A DNA stretch of 64,000 bases from Oxobacter pfennigii (GTDB taxonomy: Bacteria > Bacillota > Clostridia > Clostridiales > Oxobacteraceae): contig NZ_LKET01000068.1 of NCBI RefSeq assembly GCF_001317355.1, positions 1 through 64,000 on the forward strand, given 5' to 3'. How positions within the stretch are numbered: the first letter of the stretch is position 1; the number at the start of each line of letters is the position of its first letter. Positions 24,672 through 32,575 of the stretch are shown in pieces. The translations under genes were made by a program, and so were the position numbers. The notes below the pieces were generated by a model, which was not told the DNA's origin, ran no database searches, and saw nothing but the letters and a program-made list of their open reading frames with translations.

Positions 24672-26222
24672 CTATTTGCACCCCCATAATTGAAAATTAG
24701 TACCCGAATTAAATTCAGGATCGTCATCTGTAAATAAATGAATAGAGCTTATTACTCCTCCATAATATCTGCCTGAAAAATATATTGAAGATTCACGTCC
24801 AATCACTATGCCATGGAATCGAGCTCCAGAATTGGCATCAGCCCTAACAATTATCATTTCTATTGAAAAGTCTTGATTAACAGTATATATAAGCCCCAAT
24901 TGCGGAGCGTCGTCTATATGGCCTGAAAGAACTTGTATTGGAGGTGTGGCATAAGATAATCTCTGGGCTGCCCAATCGTGGTCCTCACCATTACCGTTTA
25001 ATTGGATGTTTACATCTTGTCCGCTAAATCTCCCATTTACTAGTAAGCGGTAATATTTATATTCACTTGGAAGAGTTATTGTGGGGGAACCACCACCAGA
25101 CGCTATAGTGATTTCATATATTTTTTCCCATATATTCCCCCCATCATAAACATTTCTATTTCCGTCAAATAATGCTATATGACCAGCTGTTGCTGATGCG
25201 GGCTTTCGATTATACTCATCAGAGGCTATTCCACCTAACAAGTCAGCATCAAGTCCGCTTCCTGCTCCATCGTTACCTTCATCCCATATTTTATTACCAT
25301 TTCGCTTTATGCCTCCGGTGCCTTTAGGAACAAGATTTATATCTATATTTGTATCATTACCTGTTGCCTGTATTTCAGGAGCGTTGCCGGCAGAATTATT
25401 TTTAAAGTTTATTTCATTAACAGCATTTGCAGTTTGGGTAAATTTAAGTACTTCGTTACCGTTACCGTCATCTATACTTCCACCATTCGCAATCCTTGGC
25501 CTTGTCAGCGTTTTGTTAGTTAATGTCTGTACATCTGTTGTGCCAACTACTGTACCAGTAACCCCATGGGCTGCAACTGCGTTTATATGAGATGTTAAAT
25601 TTCCATTTGTGGTACTTATGTCTCCATTAATGTCCTCTATACCTGCAGTAATATCATTTATATCTCCGGTAATTGTGTTAATCTCTCCATTTATATTGTT
25701 TATTTCAATGCTTAACCCCTCTATATCTTGGTTAATGCCGTCTATAATTTCCTGGAAGTCCTCAACCAGTACATAAGTTTCTGTAGGCGTTACAATAGTC
25801 ACGTTTACAGCGTCTGAAACGGCTGCTTGCACAGTATATTGTCTTGTAAATAGTCCTTTGGCTATAGGTGGAATATAATCCGTCTGACCATCACCTACAT
25901 ATGTGTACCCATAAAGTATCTCGCCTTCATCCGGATCATCAGCAAATAGTCCTAATTCACTTAGATATACCGGGTCGGTAAATCCTACATTATTCTTTGT
26001 GCCTTTTACCTGGGCTATATTATAAGCAGATATTGCGACACTCACTATGTCTATATCAAATTCAGGGTCTATTAAGGCAGTTAATAATGTTGGGTCCTGC
26101 CCAGGGGCCAATTGACCGCTGCCACCCTGCATTTTAGTAAATTCTATTTGAGTTCCGGTCAAACTTTTTGCAAATAGATTGCGTCCGTTTTGAGTTAATT
26201 TCATGGTTATAAATCCAGCCAT
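24672..26222 (-). CDS. Tail fibre protein (P2 gpH-like N-terminus)
   Basis: A 516-residue adhesin. The N-terminal 150 residues are the phage tail-collar fibre domain (MAGFITMKLTQNGRNLFAKS and FTDPVYLSELGLFADDPDEG), which docks to the baseplate. Then comes a coiled-coil stem of repeating IN-x-IN-GEI units (about 155-210), a shaft with VGTTDVQTLTNKTLTRPRI, and a beta-rich C-terminal tip (about 370-516). It is separated from the other tail genes by the recombinase/DUF4365 cassette. Confidence 0.85.
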   Translation of the reverse strand: MAGFITMKLTQNGRNLFAKSLTGTQIEFTKMQGGSGQLAPGQDPTLLTALIDPEFDIDIVSVAISAYNIAQVKGTKNNVGFTDPVYLSELGLFADDPDEGEILYGYTYVGDGQTDYIPPIAKGLFTRQYTVQAAVSDAVNVTIVTPTETYVLVEDFQEIIDGINQDIEGLSIEINNINGEINTITGDINDITAGIEDINGDISTTNGNLTSHINAVAAHGVTGTVVGTTDVQTLTNKTLTRPRIANGGSIDDGNGNEVLKFTQTANAVNEINFKNNSAGNAPEIQATGNDTNIDINLVPKGTGGIKRNGNKIWDEGNDGAGSGLDADLLGGIASDEYNRKPASATAGHIALFDGNRNVYDGGNIWEKIYEITIASGGGSPTITLPSEYKYYRLLVNGRFSGQDVNIQLNGNGEDHDWAAQRLSYATPPIQVLSGHIDDAPQLGLIYTVNQDFSIEMIIVRADANSGARFHGIVIGRESSIYFSGRYYGGVISSIHLFTDDDPEFNSGTNFQLWGCK

Positions 26223-26245
26223 TAAAACCCTCCTTTTTTATGCAA

Positions 26246-26272
26246 AATAAAAGGAAGCATTTAAGCTTCCTT
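26246..26272 (-). terminator. Terminator after the cassette recombinase
   Basis: The minus strand AAGGAAGC-TTAAAT-GCTTCCTT is followed by TTATTTTG. It lies between the recombinase stop and the fibre gene and would block late transcription from reaching the fibre unless antiterminated. Confidence 0.75.
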
Positions 26273-27269
26273 ATTGAACAAGATGTTTCTTATAAGTCTG
26301 TTTTTTATTTTCTTCTGTAAGGCTGGCATATCTCTGGGTAGTTGCCGGGTCTTTATGTCCTAGGATGTCCTGGACACTTGTTATATCTGCTCCGTTATTT
26401 AGCATTAAAGTTGCTAGAGTATGCCTTAATACATGTGGATGTACATTCTTTGTAATTTCGGTCCTCTCGGCTATTTTAGAAATTTCCTTTTGTATCGCTC
26501 TGCTTTTTAGTCTTCTATATGGTTGTCTAATGGTTGTAAATAAAGCTTCGTCATCATCTGTCCGGGATAATAAATATTTTTTTAGGTGATACATGGCCTT
26601 TGAGCTAAAATATACAATCCTCTCTTTTTTACCTTTCCCATATACCTTCGCACAGCAATTAACATAATCAATGTCGCCCTTATCCATTTGCACTATTTCA
26701 CTTAAGCGGCAGCCGGTAGCATACATAACTTCTACCAATGCACGTTCCCTTAAGGCAGTACATCCTTCTCTGAGCATTTCAAGCTCTTCTATTGTCAGGG
26801 CCTCAACCAAAAGTTTTTCCGTTTTGGTCGGTTTAATTTTTCTGGCAGGACTTTTATTAATATAGTCTTCTGTCTCAAGCCAGCTAAAAAAGCTTTTAAT
26901 CTGTGATTTTATGGTTTCCAGCGTTGTATTCTTTAAATTCTTATGCTTTGTGACATGAGCTAAATACATCCGGATATCCATAGCGGTTATATCAACTGTA
27001 TTTTTATTTAAAAATGTGGCCAATCTCAAAAGCTGTCTCCCATATCCATGCAGGGTATTCATGCTTAACCCGTCAAGTTTTTTACATGCAAGATATAAGG
27101 CTATCTTTTCATGCATATCATTTGTTGGCACAAGAGCAGTGCAAGCAGGCTGTATTTCATAATTATAAAGCACTTCTTCGATGATGTTTCTCAAGGTTAG
27201 TTGCTCAATATCCGGAAATTCAATAATTGTTTTACTGAGTATCTTTATTACAACCTCTTCTTTATACAT
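26271..27269 (-). CDS. Tyrosine recombinase of the fibre-region cassette
   Basis: The 332-residue recombinase has an N-terminal SAM-like core-binding domain (about 60-160, including LSMNTLHGYGRQLLRLATFL). The catalytic domain has Arg in ATGCRLSEIV, Lys in GKGKKERIV, HxxR in HPHVLRHTLATLM, His in ILGHKD and Tyr in TTQRYASL, so all active-site residues are present. It lacks the arm-binding domain of the prophage integrase. Position inside the tail operon, next to an excisionase-like gene, suggests it moves its own cassette or recombines fibre DNA. Its start follows GGAGGTGGACT. Confidence 0.9.
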   Translation of the reverse strand: MYKEEVVIKILSKTIIEFPDIEQLTLRNIIEEVLYNYEIQPACTALVPTNDMHEKIALYLACKKLDGLSMNTLHGYGRQLLRLATFLNKNTVDITAMDIRMYLAHVTKHKNLKNTTLETIKSQIKSFFSWLETEDYINKSPARKIKPTKTEKLLVEALTIEELEMLREGCTALRERALVEVMYATGCRLSEIVQMDKGDIDYVNCCAKVYGKGKKERIVYFSSKAMYHLKKYLLSRTDDDEALFTTIRQPYRRLKSRAIQKEISKIAERTEITKNVHPHVLRHTLATLMLNNGADITSVQDILGHKDPATTQRYASLTEENKKQTYKKHLVQ

Positions 27270-27287
27270 AGTCCACCTCCATCATAT

Positions 27288-27316
27288 TGTCATACAAGAG
27301 ACAACATGATATAATG
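27288..27316 (+). promoter_or_regulatory. Plus-strand promoter for a short RNA
   Basis: TTGTCA (27288-27293), a 17-bp spacer and TATAAT (27311-27316). It faces away from the recombinase gene and runs into a terminator about 70 bp later, so no protein is made from it. Inverted AAGAGACA/TGTCTCTT arms (27296-27303 and 27321-27328) flank the -10 element. Confidence 0.5.
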
Positions 27317-27322
27317 AGGATG

Positions 27323-27388
27323 TCTCTTATATGAGATGTTTTTAAAAGAGAGCTGATAAGCTTACCAGGCAGAGGCTCTCTTTTTTAT
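27323..27388 (+). ncRNA. Predicted 65-nt RNA ending in a bidirectional terminator
   Basis: The expected transcript holds a small hairpin (GTCTC-TTATAT-GAGAT) and ends in AAAAGAGAGC...GGCTCTCTTTTTT (about 27342-27386). The terminator also works in the opposite direction for the HTH gene whose stop lies at its edge. The product would be antisense to the leader between the HTH gene and the recombinase gene. Confidence 0.35.
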
Positions 27389-27576
27389 TTGAGCTTTCCG
27401 TAAACCCTTTCCATAGATGACTTCCTAATCAGCCATACTGAACCGCTTTTTCTGTAATCGACACCCTCTTCAAGCCTTTTTGCGGTTCCTATAGCTTTTC
27501 TTAGAGTACTTTCAGATAGATTCCACATCTGAGTAGCTTCAGGAAAGGTTAAAACATTGTATAACTCATTTTCCAA
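27385..27576 (-). CDS. Excisionase-like helix-turn-helix protein
   Basis: A 63-residue DNA-binding protein (LTFPEATQMWNLSESTLRKA, then a wing ending WLIRKSSMERVYG). Size and fold pattern match small MerR/excisionase-type HTH proteins that partner tyrosine recombinases. The gene stands directly before the recombinase, separated by a terminator. AAAGGAG precedes the ATG. Confidence 0.7.
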   Translation of the reverse strand: MENELYNVLTFPEATQMWNLSESTLRKAIGTAKRLEEGVDYRKSGSVWLIRKSSMERVYGKLK

Positions 27577-27591
27577 ACATCTTTACTCCTT

Positions 27592-27635
27592 TCACGCATG
27601 CGTGATTATATTATTATTTTATCACATATACGTGA
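27592..27635. promoter_or_regulatory. Two TCAC-N6-GTGA operators 30 bp apart
   Basis: TCACGCATGCGTGA (27592-27605) is a perfect 14-bp palindrome. TCAC-ATATAC-GTGA (27622-27635) repeats its outer bases. Their centres are 30 bp apart, close to three helical turns. They flank a TATAAT on the minus strand (27605-27610) just upstream of the HTH gene, so they probably bind a regulator of that gene. Confidence 0.6.
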
Positions 27636-27671
27636 AATTGATAGAGGTAATATATGGTAAGGGGACATATA

Positions 27672-27702
27672 AAAGGAGCCTTTAACCGGGCTCCTTTGGA
27701 GT
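27672..27702 (-). terminator. Terminator of the DUF4365 operon
   Basis: The minus strand AAAGGAGCCC-GGTTAAA-GGCTCCTTTT. It lies a few bases after the stop of the 377-residue partner gene and isolates this operon. Confidence 0.7.
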
Positions 27703-27707
27703 TAATT

Positions 27708-28841
27708 TTATTTGTCTTTGTTAACTATCCTAAAATACTCAATTTTTGTCAAAACCCACATACGATTGTTCATATCAAGTTCTCCTGCAACCTCCACCTC
27801 TTGTTCATCCCTATGAGCATCACAGGCTATTCGATAATCTTCTTCGGAGAGTTCCATTATTATTGTACGATATTGCCCATCAATCTTTGTCAGCAGCCTA
27901 ATCGTTTTTTCAGTGGTATCCTCCACATCACGCTTAGATAAGGATTTTACTATACCGCTGATAATAACATCTTGATATAGAACTTTGTCACGATAAATCT
28001 TGGCAAGTTCATCGATAACATAAAAATGATGGTCTTTAATAGTAACATGATTTTCTTGTCCTACCGTTTGCGTAAGAGCAGAGGCATAGCGAATAGTTGT
28101 GTCAATTTCTGCACTCCCTGAAGCCGGTTTCATTTTCATCAACGCATCACACATATTTGCGGTAATACCAGTTTCGTATGCAACAGTAGCCATATCACTT
28201 ATACTTTGTTTTTGTTCTACAGCGTTATTTACTTGGCTAATGGCAGTATAAATCCGTTCAACAATTTTATGCTCAAATGGCGATGACGGGGGATAGTCTG
28301 CGATGGTCATTTGTTCTGCCTGTTCATCAATTACTTGTATATCGATATTAATCACGAAACTTCCAACTTCTGTCTGTGCGAGTTTAAAGCTTTCTAAATA
28401 ATCCTTAGCAATATTGGTTGCTCTAAAGCAAATAGGTTGAGCTTTCTGTTCTGCACAAGCTGAATACAATATAAGCTCTTTCAATCCCTCAATACAATCT
28501 ACTGCATAGTCAAGAGGCAGCTTTCCGTCCTGAGATAATGTAGATACAATCCTAAACTCCATCCTATCAAAGTAGACAGTTAGTATCTCTTTGACAATTT
28601 TCTCAATGCTTCTTTGTTCAAAGACAGAGATAGTTTGAAGCAACTCGTTTAGATTGATAAAAAAATCATCATAGTTTTCATTCGCCGGAAAAGCAATACG
28701 CTTTTCCGAGTTCGGGTAATTAAATACCATAAGATTTTTGTTCTTGAAATTGTAGTCGCGCAACCATCCTTTTAACAACAAATATCTTTCGATAGAAGCT
28801 GCTGTAATCCCATGCAGTTTATTTATTTTTGGCTCAATCAT
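27708..28841 (-). CDS. Unrecognised partner of the DUF4365 protein (377 aa)
   Basis: A soluble protein of 377 residues, mostly helical with acidic patches, no membrane segments and no signal peptide. I see no Walker, HEPN, HTH or nuclease motif that I would defend. Recognisable stretches are RYLLLKGWLRDYNF near the N-terminus and a C-terminal beta-rich part (QYRTIIMELSEEDY, VEVAGELDMNNRMWVLTKIEYF). The start overlaps the DUF4365 stop by four bases (ATGA), so the two are made together. The pair reads like a toxin-antitoxin or defence operon, but no function is assigned. Confidence 0.6.
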   Translation of the reverse strand: MIEPKINKLHGITAASIERYLLLKGWLRDYNFKNKNLMVFNYPNSEKRIAFPANENYDDFFINLNELLQTISVFEQRSIEKIVKEILTVYFDRMEFRIVSTLSQDGKLPLDYAVDCIEGLKELILYSACAEQKAQPICFRATNIAKDYLESFKLAQTEVGSFVINIDIQVIDEQAEQMTIADYPPSSPFEHKIVERIYTAISQVNNAVEQKQSISDMATVAYETGITANMCDALMKMKPASGSAEIDTTIRYASALTQTVGQENHVTIKDHHFYVIDELAKIYRDKVLYQDVIISGIVKSLSKRDVEDTTEKTIRLLTKIDGQYRTIIMELSEEDYRIACDAHRDEQEVEVAGELDMNNRMWVLTKIEYFRIVNKDK

Positions 28842-29350
28842 AGGTCAGCACCCGCTTTCACACATTCGATTAACCGCCGTAATTCATCAGGTGTAAGTTT
28901 TTGCGAAACAGGAAACTCAATACGCTTCTTTTTTTCGTTTTCGGTATCATCTCGCCCTTTTAATGAACACCACCACGCGCACCGCTTTAGAACAGTATCT
29001 TCATCCGACACTGTTATCCATTTTTCTGATTGCTTAGGCATAGAATATATGATTAATATACGGGGAGTGCCAATTTTAGTCTTGATTAAGTCTTTGTAAT
29101 TCTTTACTTCTAAATCATAAAATAATTTATTACCTTTGGGTAAGATGTTTGTCGTGGCCTTAATCTGAAAGTCAATCCCAAAACCGCTTTCAACATATCT
29201 CTTGCGCCCCGTATCATACTGAACATCAGAAAACCTACCGTCTAAACCATAATCTAACCCTTCATATTCTCTTAATACAATACCAGCGCGTGCGGCAATG
29301 GCTTTAGCATATGCCCGACTTATTTGCTCTTTGATATGCTCCTCAGTCAT
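28838..29350 (-). CDS. DUF4365 nuclease-like protein
   Basis: The 170-residue protein contains the DUF4365 pattern: AIAARAGIVLREYEGLDYGLDGRF, then GFGIDFQIKAT, then FYDLEVKNYKDLI and PRILIIYSMP. The E...D...QxK arrangement is that of PD-(D/E)XK nuclease folds. The domain is known mainly from defence-type and mobile regions. It is the first gene of a two-gene operon with its own promoter and terminator, set in an accessory slot of a prophage tail operon. A start at ATG 29350 follows AAAGGTGG. Confidence 0.75.
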   Translation of the reverse strand: MTEEHIKEQISRAYAKAIAARAGIVLREYEGLDYGLDGRFSDVQYDTGRKRYVESGFGIDFQIKATTNILPKGNKLFYDLEVKNYKDLIKTKIGTPRILIIYSMPKQSEKWITVSDEDTVLKRCAWWCSLKGRDDTENEKKKRIEFPVSQKLTPDELRRLIECVKAGADL

Positions 29351-29373
29351 TCCCCAACCACCTTTAATGTAAA

Positions 29374-29388
29374 GTATAAATATTATAC
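29374..29388 (-). promoter_or_regulatory. Palindrome over the -10 of the DUF4365 operon
   Basis: GTATAA-ATA-TTATAC is a perfect inverted repeat. On the minus strand it contains TATAAT (29382-29387), 35 bp before the ATG. The -35 is weak (TTCCTT at 17 bp). The arrangement suggests a regulated promoter with an operator over its -10. Confidence 0.45.
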
Positions 29389-29500
29389 TACATCACATGG
29401 AGAAAAGGAATGCAAAAGCAATGACTTGGGCCTCTTTTATTCTATATTATGGGTTATTTTACTGATAAATACTATCAGTTTCTTAATACGCAATATTATC

Positions 29501-31897
29501 CTAATACGAATTAACTTTTCGTAATTCTACCCTGCCAATCCTTGCAGTTCCCACGAAGTTTATGTCTACCTTTATCTTTAATTTAGCCACTCCCTCAGGT
29601 ACAGCAGAAGCGTTAGTCTTTAAAACACCACTCCAATTACCTATGTCGATATTGGGGTAAGCATCATTGTGTGCCATCGTTCGGTAAAGGCTTTGGTACA
29701 CGTTAGACGAATTATAGTAAGAGAGATAAAGTTCAACTTTTTTCAAGCTCTCTACCGTATTAATAGCAACCTCAACTTGGGCAGTTAATATATCTCCAGG
29801 AGAAACAGTAATATAGTCACTGGTGAATGACACTGTAGTGTCTGATGCTTCACTTACAAGTTGTTGCCATTCTCCTCCTATTTCGTCTGTCCTTGTTACC
29901 TTTGAAGCTGTTGCACTTCCTCCAGTTTTGAGATATCCAGTTGCCATACCTCCGTTATCGCCTAACATTGTAGGATTATCATTTAATATTGATGGGTCTG
30001 CATTGTCAAAAGTGAACATATCTAAAGGTTTTATAAATCCACCTATCTTGTTTGCAAGTTCTTTTCCCGCCAGAAATGCTCCCTTAGCCGAAAAATGTAT
30101 TTCCCCATCCCTAGTAGTATTAGCCAATGGCAACCCTGTGTTGGGATCTGTTATCCTTCTTGGCAAATCTACTAAAAATATATTCTCTTGTTGGCAGTAG
30201 TTCCTAATCCATTCATTAACCTCATACCTTTTTTGTATTTCGGGAGCATTAAGCGTAGAATCTGCCACTAAAGTAGATGTTATGATATTTATACCACTGT
30301 CACTCAAAGTATTGTATATTAATTTCAAATTTGCAATTATTTCTTCTGCCGAAAGTTCTGCCTGTCTCAAATCGTTTGCACCTGCTAAAATCATGCAATA
30401 TGCAGGATTATAAGGAAGTACATCATTTTCTATTCTGTCATAAATTTCTGTCGATGTTTCCCCAGGCACACCCGCATATTTAACAACCTTAAATCTTTGT
30501 CCTAAAAATATGTTAGCCCATGAAAAAAATCCATGATCCGTTAAAGCATCATTATTATCCGCTGTTATACTGTCTCCCAACAACACAATAGTATTTGGAT
30601 TAAAATCTGTACGCCGGTTTAGACTTTTTATTCTAATCTGATATGGCTCATAGCGTGTTGCTGTATCCCCTACTTCTAACTGTTGAGTATTAATTTGGTC
30701 AGCATCCATATTGTATCTTGCCCATACCGCACCGCTTGGAGACATAAAAGGGTTTGTTCCTTTGTTTACTCCGCTTATGTACTTTAAATCCTTATCGTAA
30801 AAGGCTACCTGTGCGGTGTTACTTAAAACATACTGAGTAGATTCATTTATCTTTGTATAATCACTCACAGATGTCGGGTACATCGGGTTTTCAGCAACTA
30901 ATTTTCCATTCAAGTAATTAACATAATATCCGTGTATTGCTTTGCTTTTATCAAATAGGTTTTTCCCTACAATAACCTCTGGTAATACAAACGACATTTT
31001 ATCCGCAGACACATTTTTTTCTAGTATGTTGTCATTCACCACTCGAAGCTTTTCAATTGAATATCCATATGATTCATAGTCGGTACTTACAGTTCCTTTT
31101 TCAAATTGGTTCGTATTAATCCTATCATTTCTGCAAGATACTCTTGCATAATACGCCCCTGAAGGAGATGTAAAATTCTGCGTATTGTAACCAACTATAA
31201 ATGTCTTCGCCGCATTATAAAAAGCCATCTGATGATTATAATTTTGTGAATATGCTGTTTCGGGTTCGACCACTATGAAGTCACTGTAACAACTCGGAAA
31301 ACTTGGGGCTTCTACAACGGGCAATCCGGTGGTATAGCTTATATAATATCCATATGTAACTTTATCTTTATCGAATAAATTTTTACCCGGATTTGAGCTA
31401 TTTATAGCACTATCCGTAACCGACCCTCTCGCTAGTTTTATCCTTTCTATGCTTTCATCAGGTAATCCACTTGACTGATATATACCTCCACCTGTCCACG
31501 CAGAACCGTTCCAATAATTCCAGTTTCCGTTGTCAAGAGTTATGTAAATATTAGTATCGCCTGCGGGAATTGCCGCTGTTAACGCTGATACATCAGCATA
31601 TGTACCTTTTGGTGATCCACTTGCCACGCTTGCCACTTGAGTATTTACGTAAGTGATATCCGCTTTTGCCGTTGCAAGTGAGTTAACATCTGTTTTATCA
31701 GCCTTTACATCATCAAGTAAGCTTAATTGTGCCGTAGTATCTGCCAATTGCGTCGTATGCTCTTCCAAAGTATTTTCATGCACTTGCATTTTTGCATCTA
31801 TTTTTTGATTGTCTGACTTAAAATCTGAATAGACTGGAGTATCACTGGCTGCCCAATCATTTAAGTTTAAAAAAGTTGTTTTATTTGCACTAGGCAT
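29501..31897 (-). CDS. Tail adhesin with SGNH/GDSL hydrolase domain
   Basis: A 798-residue receptor-binding protein. The N-terminal attachment and coiled-coil region is about 1-100. Two related beta domains follow (about 171-280 and 311-420, each starting GKNLFDK and containing SPSGAxxAR). An SGNH hydrolase lies at about 430-625: block I LLGDSITADN (Ser 443), block III GANDLR (Asn 508), and block V RDGEIHF (Asp 597, His 601). The C-terminus is a beta carbohydrate-binding-like domain (about 660-798). It probably removes acetyl groups from surface glycans during adsorption. It follows gpI by 12 bp. Confidence 0.88.
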   Translation of the reverse strand: MPSANKTTFLNLNDWAASDTPVYSDFKSDNQKIDAKMQVHENTLEEHTTQLADTTAQLSLLDDVKADKTDVNSLATAKADITYVNTQVASVASGSPKGTYADVSALTAAIPAGDTNIYITLDNGNWNYWNGSAWTGGGIYQSSGLPDESIERIKLARGSVTDSAINSSNPGKNLFDKDKVTYGYYISYTTGLPVVEAPSFPSCYSDFIVVEPETAYSQNYNHQMAFYNAAKTFIVGYNTQNFTSPSGAYYARVSCRNDRINTNQFEKGTVSTDYESYGYSIEKLRVVNDNILEKNVSADKMSFVLPEVIVGKNLFDKSKAIHGYYVNYLNGKLVAENPMYPTSVSDYTKINESTQYVLSNTAQVAFYDKDLKYISGVNKGTNPFMSPSGAVWARYNMDADQINTQQLEVGDTATRYEPYQIRIKSLNRRTDFNPNTIVLLGDSITADNNDALTDHGFFSWANIFLGQRFKVVKYAGVPGETSTEIYDRIENDVLPYNPAYCMILAGANDLRQAELSAEEIIANLKLIYNTLSDSGINIITSTLVADSTLNAPEIQKRYEVNEWIRNYCQQENIFLVDLPRRITDPNTGLPLANTTRDGEIHFSAKGAFLAGKELANKIGGFIKPLDMFTFDNADPSILNDNPTMLGDNGGMATGYLKTGGSATASKVTRTDEIGGEWQQLVSEASDTTVSFTSDYITVSPGDILTAQVEVAINTVESLKKVELYLSYYNSSNVYQSLYRTMAHNDAYPNIDIGNWSGVLKTNASAVPEGVAKLKIKVDINFVGTARIGRVELRKVNSY

Positions 31898-31909
31898 TTA
31901 TAGTCCTCC

Positions 31910-32575
31910 TTATAATACATTATAATATTGCCATTCCACGAAAGTATCAATTTCAGTGCCCCATTGTGTCCATGTATATCCATATGCATCTCTTTCTTCC
32001 CACGTTAGAGCTTCAATGAGCTCCATTTCGGTTGTCTGATAATCTTTGGTATTAACAATCATAGCTGAGTATAAAGGATTATCATTTTTACTATTGATAA
32101 TCAAACCTTCAAGCCTGGAACGCTCATTTTTTAACATATTAATCTTTTCGATAAATTTATTTAATGATTCTTCGCCGCTTATTCTGCCATTGCTGACTAC
32201 TTTAAATCCATAAGGCAGTCCTGAATAATCAAACCATTCCAGGACTTCACCTTCTCCGAAATAGTCTTGTATTACCTGTTCTAAGGCATAGGGTGTGCCC
32301 ATATACATATGGACTTTATCGGAGTTTTTTACTAAAGAGCGTTTAATATCTATAGATGCTGTGGCATCATACCATTCTATATGTAGCTCCACAGCCAGCT
32401 CATCCAAAATATTTTCCGGAAGGGCATCTACTCTGGCCAATATAAGGCAATAAATCACCTCGTCAGATATTACCTGCAATTGAGGAGTAAGAGCCTCACA
32501 CATTGCAATAGTTGTAGGGTCTTGCTGCATATGCTTTGTCTGCAATTTTAATAAATCAAGATTTTGAAGGTCCAT
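31910..32575 (-). CDS. Tail protein I (P2 gpI family)
   Basis: A 221-residue baseplate wedge component. The family pattern is visible in LPENILDELAVELHIEWYD and MGTPYALEQVIQDYFGEGEV. Its stop-start junction with gpJ overlaps by one base. It lies between gpJ and the fibre gene, the standard P2 order. Confidence 0.9.
   Translation of the reverse strand: MDLQNLDLLKLQTKHMQQDPTTIAMCEALTPQLQVISDEVIYCLILARVDALPENILDELAVELHIEWYDATASIDIKRSLVKNSDKVHMYMGTPYALEQVIQDYFGEGEVLEWFDYSGLPYGFKVVSNGRISGEESLNKFIEKINMLKNERSRLEGLIINSKNDNPLYSAMIVNTKDYQTTEMELIEALTWEERDAYGYTWTQWGTEIDTFVEWQYYNVL

Noticed and set aside
26246-29500. An invertible fibre segment flipped by the nearby recombinase
   Set aside because: I could not find inverted repeats flanking a fibre-coding segment; the visible inverted arms (27296-27328) flank only a promoter.
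29324-29524. Plus-strand frame between the DUF4365 gene and the adhesin gene
   Set aside because: It overlaps the start of the DUF4365 gene and its palindromic promoter; the sequence is AT-rich and hydrophobic by chance.
24672-31897. A diversity-generating retroelement acting on the fibre genes
   Set aside because: No reverse transcriptase, template repeat or variable repeat pair is seen near either fibre gene.
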